Shown here piece after piece: positions 1 to 12,190 of a DNA stretch of 64,000 nt. Each line of letters begins with the position of its first letter. Position 1 is the stretch's first letter. Made by a program: the position numbers and the translations under genes. The notes beneath the pieces were generated by a model. It was given only the letters and a program-made list of their open reading frames with translations. It had not been told where the DNA came from and did not search any database. The DNA lies in NCBI RefSeq assembly GCF_030445035.2, contig NC_080680.1, positions 98,089,157-98,153,156 on the forward strand, read 5' to 3'. This stretch comes from Dasypus novemcinctus (taxonomy: Eukaryota > Chordata > Mammalia > Cingulata > Dasypodidae).

Positions 1-1320
1 GGGAACCCATTCCATCTTGGTGTTGTTGCTGAGTCTCTTTGTAGCATTTATCTTTGCATAGAGTCAGCCGAACCAAGATAAAAAATAAGTCACAAAAAGA
101 AAAATTGTGACATTCAGGGCTTCTTTGTGAGCTATATTTTGAACTACAATATAATCTATTAAGATGGATAAATGAATCATGAAAAACACACAGAAATATG
201 ACCCAGTCATGCAAAGATGGTGGCCTGGGAAACAATGGTGACTTCCTCTTTCTTGTTCTGCTCTCTTTTATATATATGATCCCCTAAATTGCAAGTTAAT
301 GAGACTACAAAACCACACATGTCACATGGCTTCAGCATTGCTAGGACACAGAGAATACCACACCTTCTTATGACGTACAAGTAGGTAAATAAATACCAAA
401 CTTTAACAGAGCTACAAATGTGTAGGTGAGAATAAGAAAGAGGAGGCTTAAAAGACTCTATGTAAAGGAGAAGAGAGGCAGGAAGGATTTAGACAAACCA
501 CAGACCATATTAGCCCCAGAAATAAAAAGTCCAACATATATTGATTGCTAAAATACTAAATACTAGTTGGGACCTTGCTACAAAAAGAAAGGGGCTTAAA
601 AGTTATTGGGACCAAAGTGATAGCCTTGAAAACATAATGTTTCTGGGGAGAATCGTATTAATAGAGAAATTGATAGTTCCCCTTGGAGATATGGCAGTGA
701 AGGAATAGAAAAAAATACGAGGGAGAAATTAAGGGTATTGTAAAAAAATAAGAGAAAAAAGACATGTGAACTCCTCTTTCCCATAAACATATAGTCCATC
801 TACCCTTCACTAAATTGATAGGAGAGGAAACTCCTCAACTAGGAGTTCATGGACACCTATCCACAAAATATCTCAAAGAAAAAAAAATTAAGCCATCTCC
901 ATTCCAAGCTACCATCAGAGAACAAAAAAGATACAATCACAGCAGAATTGGTGACAAGTGAGCCATTCATCATACTTTTCTTACATTTAGGTCTAATTCT
1001 CCCCCTTTACTGTCTCCTTTCCATTAACTGTAAACATTGAATTTTCTCATTTACTCATTGATTCATTCAATCTATATATTTACTGAGTACAACTATGTGC
1101 CATTGACTCTGACTCCTCCATGCAAAAAAAAAAAAGAAAATGTTTTCATAAAACTACCTCCACTTTAAGCTTACCTCCTCTTTAAGCTTATATGTAGCAT
1201 TTTGCATTCTTTTCCAGGAAGGGAATCTATACACTCACTGACTCCCTTTCCTTTCATGAGATGTTCTTAATGAAGTTAAGGAAGTTTCTTATATTCCTAT
1301 TTTTATGAGGCTCTATATCA
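1..1320. other. No gene recognised; AT-rich flank
   Basis: I see no convincing exon, RNA gene or recognisable repeat here. The stretch is AT-rich, with short A-runs and no long open frame. If the GT6 exon at 4390 belongs to a normally spliced gene, this is probably intron of that gene, but nothing in the sequence proves it. Confidence 0.4.
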
Positions 1321-1570
1321 TCAATGAGTATTTAATTTTATGAGATTTTTTTCTCCATCAATTAATATAATCATGTGCTTTTTCTTCTTTAGCCTTTTAA
1401 TATGTGGATTATATTGACTGATTTTTGAATATTGAACCAGCCTTGCATCCCTGGAATGAACCCCACTTGATCACTGTGTACAGTTCCTTTTATATGTGAC
1501 TGAATTCTATTTGCTAATAGTTCTGGTAAGGATTTTGCATCTATAGTCATGAGGGATATTGGTTTGTGTG
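1321..1570 (-). repeat. Antisense L1 ORF2 fragment
   Basis: Read on the minus strand, this encodes the diverged L1 reverse-transcriptase stretch around the GFIPGMQ motif and the following segment. It is an old fragment with stops. It overlaps in content with the sense fragment immediately downstream, so the two are separate copies and not one 5'-inverted element. Confidence 0.65.
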
Positions 1571-3655
1571 TGTGCCCCTGCTATAAGAGCCATATGTAGA
1601 ACACTCCACCCAAAGACAGTAGCACAAAATTCTTTTCAAGTGCACATAGAGTGTTCTCCAGGAAAGACCATATATTATACACAAAACAAGTCTCAATAAA
1701 ATGTTTAAAATTGATTGTATACAGAGTTTCTTTTCTGACCACAATAGAATGAAACTGGAAATCTGGAAAGTTTAATTTTTGGAATTCAATTTGTGGCAAT
1801 TACATAACACTCTTAAACATCCAATGACTCAAAGAAGAAATCACAAGGGAAATTAGAAAATACTTTAAGATGTATAAACAAAAACACAATATATCAAAAC
1901 TTGTGGTTTGCAGATAAAGCAGTGCTTAAAGGAAAATTTATAGCTGTAACTGCCAATATTGAAGAAGAAAAAAATCTAAAATCAATAACCTAATCTTATA
2001 CCTTGAGTAATGAACTAACTAAAAAAAAAAAAAGAAGAGCAAACTAAACCAAAGGCAGCAGAAAATTAAGAAATAATAAAGACTAATAATAAAAATTAGA
2101 ATGGAAGCAAATGAAAAGATATGCTTAATGAAACCAAAATTTGGTTCTTTGAAAAGATTAACATAACTGACAAATCTTTAGTTAGACTGAAAAAAAAGAG
2201 TAAAGAAGCAAAAATTAAATCAGAAAGGGGGGACATTATTCCTGACCTTACAGAAATTAAAAGAATTATAAGAAAATACTATCAATGATTGATATCAACA
2301 AATTACATAACCTACATGAAATGAACAAATTCCTAGAAACACATAAATTACCAAAAACTGGCTCAAGTAGAAATAGAAAATCTGAATAGATAAAATAAAT
2401 AAAGAGATTGAACCTGTAATAATTTAAAAAAAACCTCCCAACAAAGAAAAATTCAGGACCAAATGGCTTCACTGCTGAATTCCACCAAATGTTTAAAGAA
2501 AAATTAGAACCAATCCTTCTTTAACTCTTGCATAAAATCGGAGGAAAGATAGCATTAGCCTGATATCAAATCCAAACATAGATACCATAGGAAAAGAAAA
2601 CTACAAACCAATATTCCTTATGAATGTAAAAGCAAAAATTCTTGAAAACATTACTAGAAAACTGAATTCTGCAGCATATTAAAAAGTTTAAAAATCATGA
2701 CCAAAGGGGATTTATCCCAGGACTGCAAGGGAGATTCAACATATGAACATCTATCAATGTAATACACCACATTAATAGAATCAAGAGAAGAATCACATTT
2801 CAATTGATGCAGAAAAGGCATTTGACAACACCCAACATTCATGATAAAAACACTAAATAAACTAGGAATAAAAGGGAATTTCTCAACATGGTAAACAGTA
2901 TATATTTCTGTACTTACAATAAACAACCCAAAATTAATTTAAGAAAAACAATTCCATTTACTTTAGCAAAATTCTGAGATACTTAGGAAAACAAGGACTA
3001 TATCTTCATAACTTAGGAAATGGCTTCCTGATACAACACCGTAAGAACAAGCAACAAAAGAAAATATTAGATAAATTATATTTAATCAAAATTAAAAACA
3101 CTTTTTCAAAGGGCATCAAGTAAATGAGGTGACTACCCACAGACTGAGAGAAAATATTTGCAAATCATATATAATAGATAATTTCTGGCCAGTATATATA
3201 AAGAACTCTTAAAATAAAAAGATGAGTAACCCATTTAAAAATGAACAAAACAATTGAATAGTATTTCTCCAAAGAAGATACACAAATGGTCAACAGCACA
3301 TGAAAAGATGTTCACTATCATTAGCCATTGGAGAAATGCAAACTGAAACTACAATATCTCTCTACACATATGAGGATGGGTGTAATAAAAAAGATAAATA
3401 ACAAGTGTTGGTAAGGGTGTGGGGAAATTGGAATCCTCATACATGCCTTGTGCAGTTGTAAAATGGTAGAGCCACTTTGGAAAGATTTGGGCAGTTCTTC
3501 ACAATGTTAATCATAGCATTATCATATGACCCAGCACATCCATTCCTAGATATGTTTCCAAGAGCTATGAAAATATATATCCACACAAATCTTGTACATG
3601 AATGTTCATAGCAGCATCATTCATAATAGCCTAAAAGTGGAATAAATTGAACTTT
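1571..3655 (+). repeat. Sense L1 ORF2 fragment, old, internally deleted
   Basis: The + strand carries decayed L1 ORF2 in order: the end of the endonuclease domain (HGSWSKIDH-like and SDH-like region near 1640-1760), the linker, the start of the RT domain (PGPDGF-like near 2455, then the GFIPG region near 2710), and the C-terminal region from about 3000 on. Part of the RT core near 2930-2990 is missing. Many stops and frameshifts show it is long dead. Confidence 0.75.
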
Positions 3656-4369
3656 CCAGTAAATCTGTGAAAAGCATAGGAGATAAGAGAGTGAATAAAA
3701 AATTATAGGAAGTTCATTGTCCAGTATTAAGCATTGAGTGCTAATTTAGGAAAATGTAATAAATACCAAATAAAATAAAGAAAAGGGGATTAATTTAAAC
3801 TCATGGAAAAATATGCTATACTCATATTGAGCCAATATGTTATAAACAGGCAAATATTGTGATTTAATAGGAAAATATAGACCTGTGGACTTATTTTGTG
3901 GACTCATCCAAAGATCACAAGGAAAATTAAGGAAGACAGTGCAAACAGTGGAGTACTGATCTTGCCATCTTTGTCCTTTAATGCATAACTGACTACTAAT
4001 AAAGCAAAGCACAGACAGGAATAATGACTTTTGCAATGATGACCCAAGACCTTTATTGCCTACAACATCCAAGGCCAGTTCCCCTTGTTCTGATAACCTT
4101 AGAAACTCTGATTCTCACTTTAGTCCAGGCTCTGCTCAGTGTCCTGATTTTGCTACGTTTTATTTCCTCAAACTTCTTCTCTATCCTATGATCCATAAAA
4201 CCCCATCAGGGAGAGGGAAGGCAGGTAATTATACTTTCTTCTATACTACCAAACTACAACTCGAGAAGCATATCTAATATTTATTGCTTAGTGGCATTGT
4301 TGGATAAATTACAGTCAGCGTAATTTAATAGTATGTTTTCCACAAAAATATAAGAAGATGAACTTAATC
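3656..4369 (+). other. Presumed intron upstream of the GT6 terminal exon
   Basis: No exon or clear repeat is recognised. The stretch lies directly upstream of the splice acceptor of the GT6 exon, so intron is the simplest reading. I did not find the preceding GT6 exon here or elsewhere upstream in the window. Confidence 0.45.
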
Positions 4370-4389
4370 ATTTCTTGTTTACTTCACAG
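4370..4389 (+). other. Splice acceptor of GT6 exon
   Basis: A pyrimidine-rich stretch ends in CACAG at 4385-4389. Family homology starts exactly after it: the third base of an Arg codon, then Tyr-Leu-Glu. The intron is therefore phase 2. The junction argues for a real spliced exon and against a processed copy. Confidence 0.75.
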
Positions 4390-5089
4390 ATATCTTGAGT
4401 TCTATTTGAAGAAATTTATTGTATCTGCTGATAGATTTTTTATGGTTGGACAAAAAGTCATAATTTATATCATGGTAGATGACTTCTCCAAGATACCTTG
4501 GATACATCTGGGTCCCCTCCGTACATTTAAAGTTTTTGAAATTAAACGAGAGAATAGATGGCAAGATGTCAGCATGATGCGCATGAAGACCATTGGCGAA
4601 CACATTGTAAGTCATATCCAGTATGAAGTTGACTTCCTCTTCTGCATGGATGTGGATCAAAGTTTCCAAGAGACATTTGGATTGGAGACTCTGGGGGAGT
4701 CCGTAGCTCAGTTACATGCTCATTGGTATAAGAGAAATACTACTTATTTTCCTTATGAGAGAAGTCAATTATCAGAAGCATATATACCTATGGGTAAGGG
4801 AGATTTTTATTACCATGCTGCTCTGTTTGGTGGCACTCCCATTCAGGTTCTAAATATTACCAGGGAGTGCTTAAAAGGAATCATGAAGGACAAGAAAAAT
4901 AACTTTGAAGCAGTGTGGCATGATGAAAGTCACTTAAACAAGTATTTCTTTCTCCATAAACCCACTAAAATCTTATCACCAGAATACTGCTGGGATTACC
5001 GTTTAGGTAAGAATCGTGATATTAAAGCTGTCAAAATAGCTTGGGATGCTAAAGCTTATAACATCGTTAGGGTGACAATGTCACCCTAA
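4390..5089 (+). CDS. GGTA1: GT6-family alpha-1,3-galactosyltransferase (GGTA1-like), terminal coding exon
   Basis: This is the catalytic exon of a Golgi type II glycosyltransferase of family GT6, which transfers galactose or GalNAc from a UDP-sugar to a galactose-ended acceptor. About 233 codons are open to a TAA at 5087. An in-frame ATG at 4358 lies in the intron and is not the start. Visible landmarks are the [17 protein letters not shown] block, the metal/UDP-binding DVD (4649-4657), the HAA donor-site triplet at the bovine GGTA1 280-282 position, WHDES with the catalytic Glu (bovine 317 equivalent), SPEYCWDY, and Lys/Trp/Arg near the C terminus matching bovine 359, 356 and 365. The alignment to bovine GGTA1 in the acceptor region has no gaps. 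Two acceptor-site residues differ: His replaces Gln247 and His replaces Trp249. The C terminus ends VTMSP and not the usual short tail. HAA favours a GGTA1-type or iGb3-synthase-type enzyme, while FPYER recalls other GT6 paralogues, so a GGTA1 paralogue is possible. Family membership is firm; orthology and activity are not. Confidence 0.8.
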
Positions 5090-6299
5090 TTTAATAATTT
5101 TATAGTCCTTCCTTCAAGTTTCTAAATTTGAGTTTCTTTTTGTCATATTCCTTAGAACATTAGCAACTTGACAAATTTTAGAAAAAAAAATCACTAACAA
5201 AAAAGCAGGTCCACCAAAACAGCAAACTCGTACTTTTTCTAACCTTCATTTTGAATCTTATAGCCTGGAATGTAGTACTGCAGAATGAATTTATTAAAAT
5301 CAGACACAGACATATTGATTTCATATTTTGTGTGAATTTCGAGGAAATATAATTTGTTGGACCACATTGAACAAAACAGATTCTGTCACAAGGAAATGAA
5401 ACTAGTGTATTTTCATTAAGCCAAATAGATATGCATTTCTCATAGTGCCTAATGAAAGGGATTGACTAGAAGGGAAAGTCATAGCAACTACATTAATATG
5501 CCCTCTATATAAAACTTTGAGGATGTTAAAGCTGTCACTAGATAGGTAGTTACTTAGGAAATTTTGAATCATTAAAAAAGAAACGTATGTTTAAAACTAC
5601 AAAGTTTTGTTGCAAAAAGAAAAATCTATATGAACAGAAAGTACCTTTTATTCTCCCTTTGAAAACATTTGCTTCCACTTTCCTTTCACATACATTTATA
5701 TACTCACCCCATGAATACATATGCATCTACGCACATAAGCTTAGGTAATATTTTATGTAAATTGACATATTATACACACATACACATAAAAGGGCTGAGA
5801 AGCACACAAGGGAGGGGGAGGCAACCCATACATCATCCAAAAAATGAGGGCAATAACACCCTAGGGCTGGAGGAAAATGTTTTCCTAGAGCCCAGAAGTT
5901 GGGCTTGTCCAGAAACAGCCAGAATGTAGCAGGAGTTGTCTGATACGAGCTGGGCAACAGAGGGAGGAATTCCAGCCACTATTAGAAATGCCACCCAAAG
6001 AAGAGAGATGGGCATAAATATCCAGGCTGTCTGCTCCTCCTACCTTGCTCACTTCTGCCCTTGCTTTCCATTTCCTGATACTATGCCACAGCCAGAGTGC
6101 AAGGGAGTCTGGGAAATTTAGGTGCCTGCCACACTGAGCAGAGCATGGTAAAAGTGAGAGATCTGAGAATAAACAGGCAAATAGCTACCATTTTGCCATG
6201 CAGCACTGATTCTCACCTTTTTGCCTAACTCTCATAAAACAACTTTACATTTTCCAACTAGCAGAATTCAACTATCTTTTATACAAATTAATAATCTCA
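5090..6299 (+). other. Probable 3'UTR and flank of the GT6 exon
   Basis: AT-rich sequence follows the stop codon. No coding region is recognised. A purine/GC-richer stretch at about 5790-6130 is not assignable. A 3'UTR is expected here because the stop lies in the terminal exon, but I could not fix a cleavage site. Confidence 0.4.
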
Positions 6300-6725
6300 G
6301 GAAGTGGATGTGGCTCAGTGACTGGGCTTCCACCTACCACATGGGAGGTCACTGGTCAGATCCCAGTGCCTCCTAAAGAAGACAGTGAACCGGTGCAATG
6401 GGCAGGCATGGCAAGCTGACACAATGAGAGACACAACGAAGCAGGGAGCGGAGGTTCCTGATGCCTCCTAAAGAAGACAGCAAGATGATGCAACGGGCAG
6501 GCATGGCAAGCTGACTCAACAAGATGATGCAATAAGTTGAGAGATACAATAAAGCAGGTGGCTTAAGCAATTAGGCACCTCCCTTCCACATCAGAGGCCC
6601 CAGGTTTGGTTCCCGCTGCCTCCTAAAGAAATAAGAAACAAGGAAGACAGACACAGCAAGTGAAAAACAACAAGGGGGTGGGGAGAAATAAATAAATAAA
6701 TAAAATCAATCTTGAAAAGAAAAAA
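6300..6725 (+). mobile_element. DAS-type SINE, dimeric form
   Basis: Two tRNA-like heads lie in tandem. The first starts at 6300 (GTGGCTCAGTG box A, then a box-B-like CTGGTCAGATCCC) and the second at about 6555-6615 (GGCTTAAGCAATTAGG, then AGGTTTGGTTCCC). Both are followed by GCCTCCTAAAGAA body sequence and an AAATAAATAAAT tail. A weak duplication (AATCTCA and AATCTCT) flanks it. Confidence 0.8.
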
Positions 6726-6974
6726 GAATCTCTCACTTTCTTCCCCAAAAGGTAAAACACAAAGTACAATCTGATATGCCATCCATCACTATATCCAGGA
6801 ATTTCAGATGATCTAGGGTCCTTCACCAGGACTGTATGTGGCTCCTAACAGTTTGGTGAACTCTGAACTAAATTGTAAAGAAAAGAACTCACAGTTGGTA
6901 AACTCTAACCTAAATTATAAAGAACAACTAAAGCCAATAAAAAATAGTAGGTGAAGTTTATAATAGATCATATT

Positions 6975-7256
6975 TGTTTGTCTTTATTTTTTTTAATATT
7001 ACATTCAAAAAATATGAGATGCCCATATACACCCCACTTCCCTCACCCCACTCCTCCCCCCATAGCAACAACCTCCTCCATCATCATGGGACATTCATTG
7101 AGTTTGGTGAATACATCTCTGAGCACTGCTGCACCTCGTGGTCAAAGGTCCACATCATAGCCCACAGTCTTCCACGTTCCATCCAGTGGGCTATGGGAGG
7201 ACATACAATGTCCAGTAACTGTCCCTGCAGCATCACCCAGGACAACTCCAAGTCCC
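6975..7256 (-). mobile_element. 5'-truncated L1 3' end, antisense
   Basis: The minus strand carries the terminal roughly 260 bp of the local L1 3'UTR (matching 38500-38740 and 58600-58870) and a short tail. It is flanked by a perfect 11-bp duplication, TAGATCATATT, at 6964-6974 and 7257-7267. Confidence 0.85.
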
Positions 7257-7359
7257 TAGATCATATTAAATCTAACCTGGCCTCGCACTCTCATTTAAAA
7301 TTTGTAATTTCTTTCATTCTATTTTTCTATTTATTTTACAATAAAGGACTTTTTAACAG

Positions 7360-8530
7360 CTAAAAAAAGCCATTGATTATACACTTTGGATAGATCATAT
7401 GGTATATGAATATATCTCAATAAAACTGCTTAATAAACAAATAAATAATTGTGCAAGAGCAACCAGAAATAGCAGCCAAGTACAGCAGGGAAAATAGATT
7501 GAGAGGTGAGGAATTGTCTTCTTTGTTTGTTTGTCTGTTGTTTATTATTATTATTGAAATAATGAAAATGCTTTAATAATGATTGAAGTGATGAACACAC
7601 AACTATGTGATTATACCAAATACCATTGATTGTTCACTTTGGATAAATTGTATGCTTTATTAATTTGTATCAATAAAAAATGTAAAATGAGAATGTAAAG
7701 CATAGTAAAACTGCATGTAAAATATAAATAAGAGTAAAATTGCATATATAAGACCATTTTCTTTGAAACTGAATTAATATATGTTAATACCACAAGATGT
7801 TAATACCAGGCATATGGTATGATTCCATTTATATAAAATGTAAATATAAATCTATATATTAGATTATGTAAATTAGATTAGTGGTTATATAAGGCTGAAG
7901 AAGGATAAAGAGATTGAAGGGTGACTGCTAAGGGATGTGGGGTTTTTCTTTTTGGAATAATGAAATTGTTCTAAAATCTTTTGTGGTAAGGAATGCACAA
8001 GATTGTGATTATACTAAAAATCATTGATTTTATACTTTGGATAGATCATACGGTATGTGAATAAATCTCAATAAAACTGCTAAAAAATAAATAAATGTGT
8101 AAGAATTGCCAGAAATAGCAGCTATGTATGGTAGGGGAAGCATAGAGAGATTGAGACATGAAGAATTTTCTTGTTTGTTTTTTATTTTTATTTTTTTATA
8201 ATTCTTTTTTTGTCTTTATTTATTTTTTAATGTTACATTCAAAAAATATGAGGTCCCATATACCTCCCACCCTCCTCACCCCACTCCTCCCCTTGTAACA
8301 ATAACCTCCTCCATCATCATGAGACATTCATTGCATTTGCTGAATACATCTCTGAGCACCGCTGCACCTCATGGTCAATGGTCCACACCATAGCCCACTT
8401 TATTATTGAAATAATGAAAATGCTGCAATAACGATTGAAGGGATAAATGCACAACCATGTGATTATACCAAATACCACTGATTGTACACTTCGGATGAAT
8501 TGCATGTTTTATTAATACATATCAATGAAA
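7360..8530 (+). repeat. Old tandem duplication of an ancient L1 3'-end-like unit
   Basis: The block at about 7371-7690 recurs at about 8022-8530 in the same order. Each copy has a segment ending in CTCAATAAAACTGCT, then CCAGAAATAGCAGC, then TTATTATTGAAATAATGAAAATGC, then TGTGATTATACCAAATACCA. The offset is about 650 bp before the later L1 insertion in the second copy. The segment resembles ancient mammalian L1 3' ends. Confidence 0.6.
8185..8398 (-). mobile_element. 5'-truncated L1 3' end, antisense, in the second duplicate
   Basis: On the minus strand this is the last roughly 190 bp of the local L1 3'UTR plus a T/A-rich tail. It interrupts the duplicated unit, whose sequence resumes at about 8399, so it postdates the duplication. 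Confidence 0.75.
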
Positions 8531-9180
8531 CTGATTTGTTTGAAAAAATAGTAGGAGAAAGGAAAAGGGAAAACATGGTTTGGCTGGTTAACATATAAAG
8601 AAACATATTTTATATAACTACATATAAAATTTATTTTATTTATATTTACAGTCCTCATTTCTATAATGGTCACAAGGTTAAGTTCATTATCATTTCTTTC
8701 TTCCATCACCCATTCCACGGTCCTTATTTTCTGCTAGAAGCTCAACTGAATAGAATTCTTCACCTGGTAGGTGACATAAAACTTTTTCTTAGAGGATCTG
8801 AGCCTTTGGTGGGCCTTCATTTGATTGTTTATTTTTATTTCCTTAACAAGGGCTATTGGATAAGATGATATCGAGAGGCTCCCAGTGAACACATTGAGTT
8901 GTAAGTATAGTCCTCACTCTATCATTGTGTAACAGCAACCTACTTTTTTCTTGGTAATTATGATCCAGTTCCCCAATCCAGTACAGAAAGCCCCTTGTCT
9001 GTCTGTTGATTCAGCACAATGAGAATGCAATACAGCCCGAAGAAATCTCAGATTTCAATTAAATAGGATCATAACTGAATTTCCTAGTGGAAGGATTCCT
9101 TCCTTTTGCACTTGGACCTGCAAATCCACTGAGTTTGAGGTTGCAAGATGGAAGCAAAAATTATTCCAGTGGTCCTACGG
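8531..9180. other. No feature recognised
   Basis: No gene or confidently identified repeat. The sequence near 9090-9170 has an LTR-like look but I could not identify ends or a duplication. Confidence 0.3.
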
Positions 9181-9904
9181 TTAAACAAGATGGCAGCATA
9201 AAATGTTCCAGGGTCTATTTTCTCACAGACTCTTTAAACAACTAGCAAAAACTGGCAGAGACATCTTCCTCAAAACTACAGAAAACAGTTAAAGGGATTC
9301 AGTAACTAGGTGAATGATGACTCAAGACAATGCAGCTTTTAAAAGCAGTAGGACTTTCCATTCCCTCCTTCCCTCCCCAGTACAGCACAATGTGGAGTCA
9401 GCCTTCTATCCCACTGTAGACCCCTGACTCTGTTCCAGAGAAAGAAGAGTGACCCCTATGCACACTGGGGTGTACATATGCAAATGCTAATCAAACAGGA
9501 GGCAGCCAAAAGATCAAACTAGGAAACTTGTCTTGGGCTCACCTTCCCAGAACTTGCCCTGAAGGCAGAAGTACCTTACAAATAGCTAAAGCAGTATAAG
9601 GGACAGTGAATGAAAAATTGTATTTGACGTGGGTCAAAGGATTACCGGCTTTAAGTTATACAATAAAGCAGCCAGAAGAAGAAAGTCTGTTTTCTAGGGA
9701 GTGTCAGGGACATTTGAATTCCTATAAATCCATGACTACAAAGGCCATGATCCAGCATGAGCCCAAAGCAGAATATAAGCTCAGAAAAGACAGAGAGAAA
9801 GCTGCACTTTTTGTTTGCCTTGGGTTGAACTTGATAGGAGGGCTAACCTCTGAAGGAGTTTATATTGGGTATATAATATTACTGAGTTTGCATTTACTCA
9901 TGTA
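9181..9904 (+). repeat. Possible old L1 5'UTR-like sequence
   Basis: It begins AACAAGATGGCAGC, a wording typical of mammalian L1 5' ends, and is followed by GC-moderate, non-coding sequence. A 99-codon open frame at 9606-9905 has no family resemblance that I recognise. The assignment is tentative. Confidence 0.35.
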
Positions 9905-11109
9905 GTTACCTTTACTAAAGACCTTACTCCTTAATACTACTCCAAGCCACTTTCTCCTGTCCTTCCTTTTTCAACCTGAAGAACTCAAATATTTAGCATT
10001 TCTTGTAGGCAGTTCTTTGATGACACACTTTCACAGTTTTTGCTTATCTATTAATGTCTTAAACTCTCCATAATTTTTCAAAGATATTTCTGCCAGTTCT
10101 TAAAAAATTTAGGTAAATTTGTATTTTATTGATCATAATAGTATCTACATACATTGGGGAAATTGAGAAATTACTTGGTTAGGGGGTATGTGATTTTTTT
10201 GCCAAATTTTATTGAAACATATTCATAAGTCATACAATTCATCCAAAGTGTACAATCAATGGCATTTGATATAACCAGAGAGTGCATTCATCACTTCAGT
10301 CAATATTAGAGCATTTTCATTACTCCAAAAATAATAATATTAATATCTCTACCCTTTACTAGTCAACTCCCAATCTCTCTATCCTTCCCTTGCCATATGT
10401 AACTGGCTATTCCATTTCTGTCTTTCTAATTTATTTGTATTTTTATTTGTATATATGAAGTCAATCAATATGTAGTACATTTTGTCTAGTTTCTTTAACT
10501 TAGCATATTTCCTTTTTTACCATTGATGGAAGATTATTAATATTTTACTACATACTACTGTCCATATTTTGCTTTGGTTGTATTTTTGCCCAAATACCAC
10601 CTTGATATTAACTTCTTGTAACATTAATATATGTTTGTTCTGTTCCAGGAAAAAACATTCTTATTTATGCACTATTAACTGTATTCATTTTTCATGAAAA
10701 GATTTGCTATGCTATACAGTCCCATGGTTCATTTTTTAGCTTTCCCTCTAGTATTATACACATTCTTAGACTTTTCCTTTCAACCACTATCATTCCCATA
10801 TGTTAGTGCTACTAATTACAAAGCCTATAATGTGCTTTCATCACTTCTATTTGTTTCCAAACAACTTTTTTCTTTTAGCAGTTCTGCATAGATTAAACCT
10901 CAGCTTTCTATTCTCTGGTTACTTACTGTCTAACTATTAACTCCATGAGTTTGCTCTTTATATGTAGTTCATAAAGGCAAAATCATACAATATTTGTTCT
11001 TTTGTGCCTGGCTTGCTTCACTCAACATAATGTCCTCCAGGTTCATCCAAGTTGTCATATGCTGTATGGCTTCATTTCTTCTTACAGCTGAATAATATTC
11101 CATCATATA

Positions 11110-11143
<34 letters not shown>

Positions 11144-12190
11144 CACAATTTGTTTATCCATTCATCAGTTGATGGACACCTGGGTTGTTTCCATCTTTTG
11201 GTGATTGTGAACAAAATCACTGTGAACATTGGTGTGTAGATGTTTGTTCGTGTACCTGCTCTCAGTTCTTCTGGGTATATTACATGATTTTTTCCCTCTT
11301 TACCAGTATGTAATGACCATCTTTGTCCCTCATAATTGTTTTTGATTTACAGTATATTTTATCTGATATTAGTATAGCTACTCTTGCTCTCTTTTGGTTA
11401 CTATCATGGCATATTTTTTCCATCCTTTCACTTTTACCCTACTTATGTCTGTGAACTTAAGGTGAGTCTCCTATAAACAACATATCATTGGATCATGCTT
11501 TTTCATCCATTCTTTCAATCTCTGCCTTTTGACTGGAGGGTTTAATCCCTTTATATTTAAAGTGACTACTGGTAATGAAGTACCTTCTTCTGTTACTTTA
11601 TCATTTAGTCTTTGTAAATCTTATACTTTTTTGTCCCTCATTTCTTCCATTAATGCCTATGTTCATATTTATTTGGCTTTTGGTAATGTCCCTTATTAAG
11701 TAACTTCTCATATCTATCTGGATATATTTTTCATATATTTTCCTTGTGGTTACCATAGGGTTAAAATTTAACATCCTAAATATATAACAATCATATTTGG
11801 TGTGATACCAACTTGACTGTAGTAGCATACACCTACACATCTCCCCATCTTTTTTTGTACTTGTTACAAATTATATTTTTAAAATTATATGTCCAAAACC
11901 ATTGATTTATCAAAAATTTTTATGCAGTTGCTATTTAGCACTTAAAGGAAGAAGTAGAGTTACATACCAAAAAATTGCTATACAATAATACTGGCATTTA
12001 TAACTACCCAAGTGGTAGCCTTAATTGGAGGTCTTTGTTTCTTTATATTGCTTTGAGCCACAGTCTAGTGTCCTTTTCGTTCAGTCTGAAGAACTCACTT
12101 TAGCATTGTTTATAGGGCAAGTCTAGTGGTGATGAACTCACTCACCTTTTGTTTATCTGGGAATGTCTTAATCTCTCCTTCATTTTAAAA
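9905..12190 (-). repeat. Antisense L1 fragments (3'UTR, ORF2 C-terminus, ORF2 N-terminus, ORF1 C-terminus)
   Basis: Minus-strand L1 runs from the 3' end at about 10200 through 3'UTR and the ORF2 C-terminus (to about 11283). It then jumps to the ORF2 N-terminus at about 11290-11600 and the ORF1 C-terminus at about 11600-12190, so most of ORF2 is deleted. An AT microsatellite lies at 11105-11140. About 9905-10195 looks like a second ORF1 C-terminal fragment. Confidence 0.7.

Noticed and set aside
1321-1760. 5' inversion (twin priming) of one L1
   Set aside because: The antisense piece repeats a region that is also present in the sense piece, so it is not the missing upstream part of the same element.
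4358-4389. ATG at 4358 as start of a single-exon GT6 gene
   Set aside because: The codons before 4390 do not match the family and the sequence is a typical splice acceptor. The stem and transmembrane region of the enzyme would be missing.
9606-9905. 99-codon open frame as a gene
   Set aside because: No recognised family, no splice or promoter context, and it lies in probable L1-derived sequence. Too weak to call.
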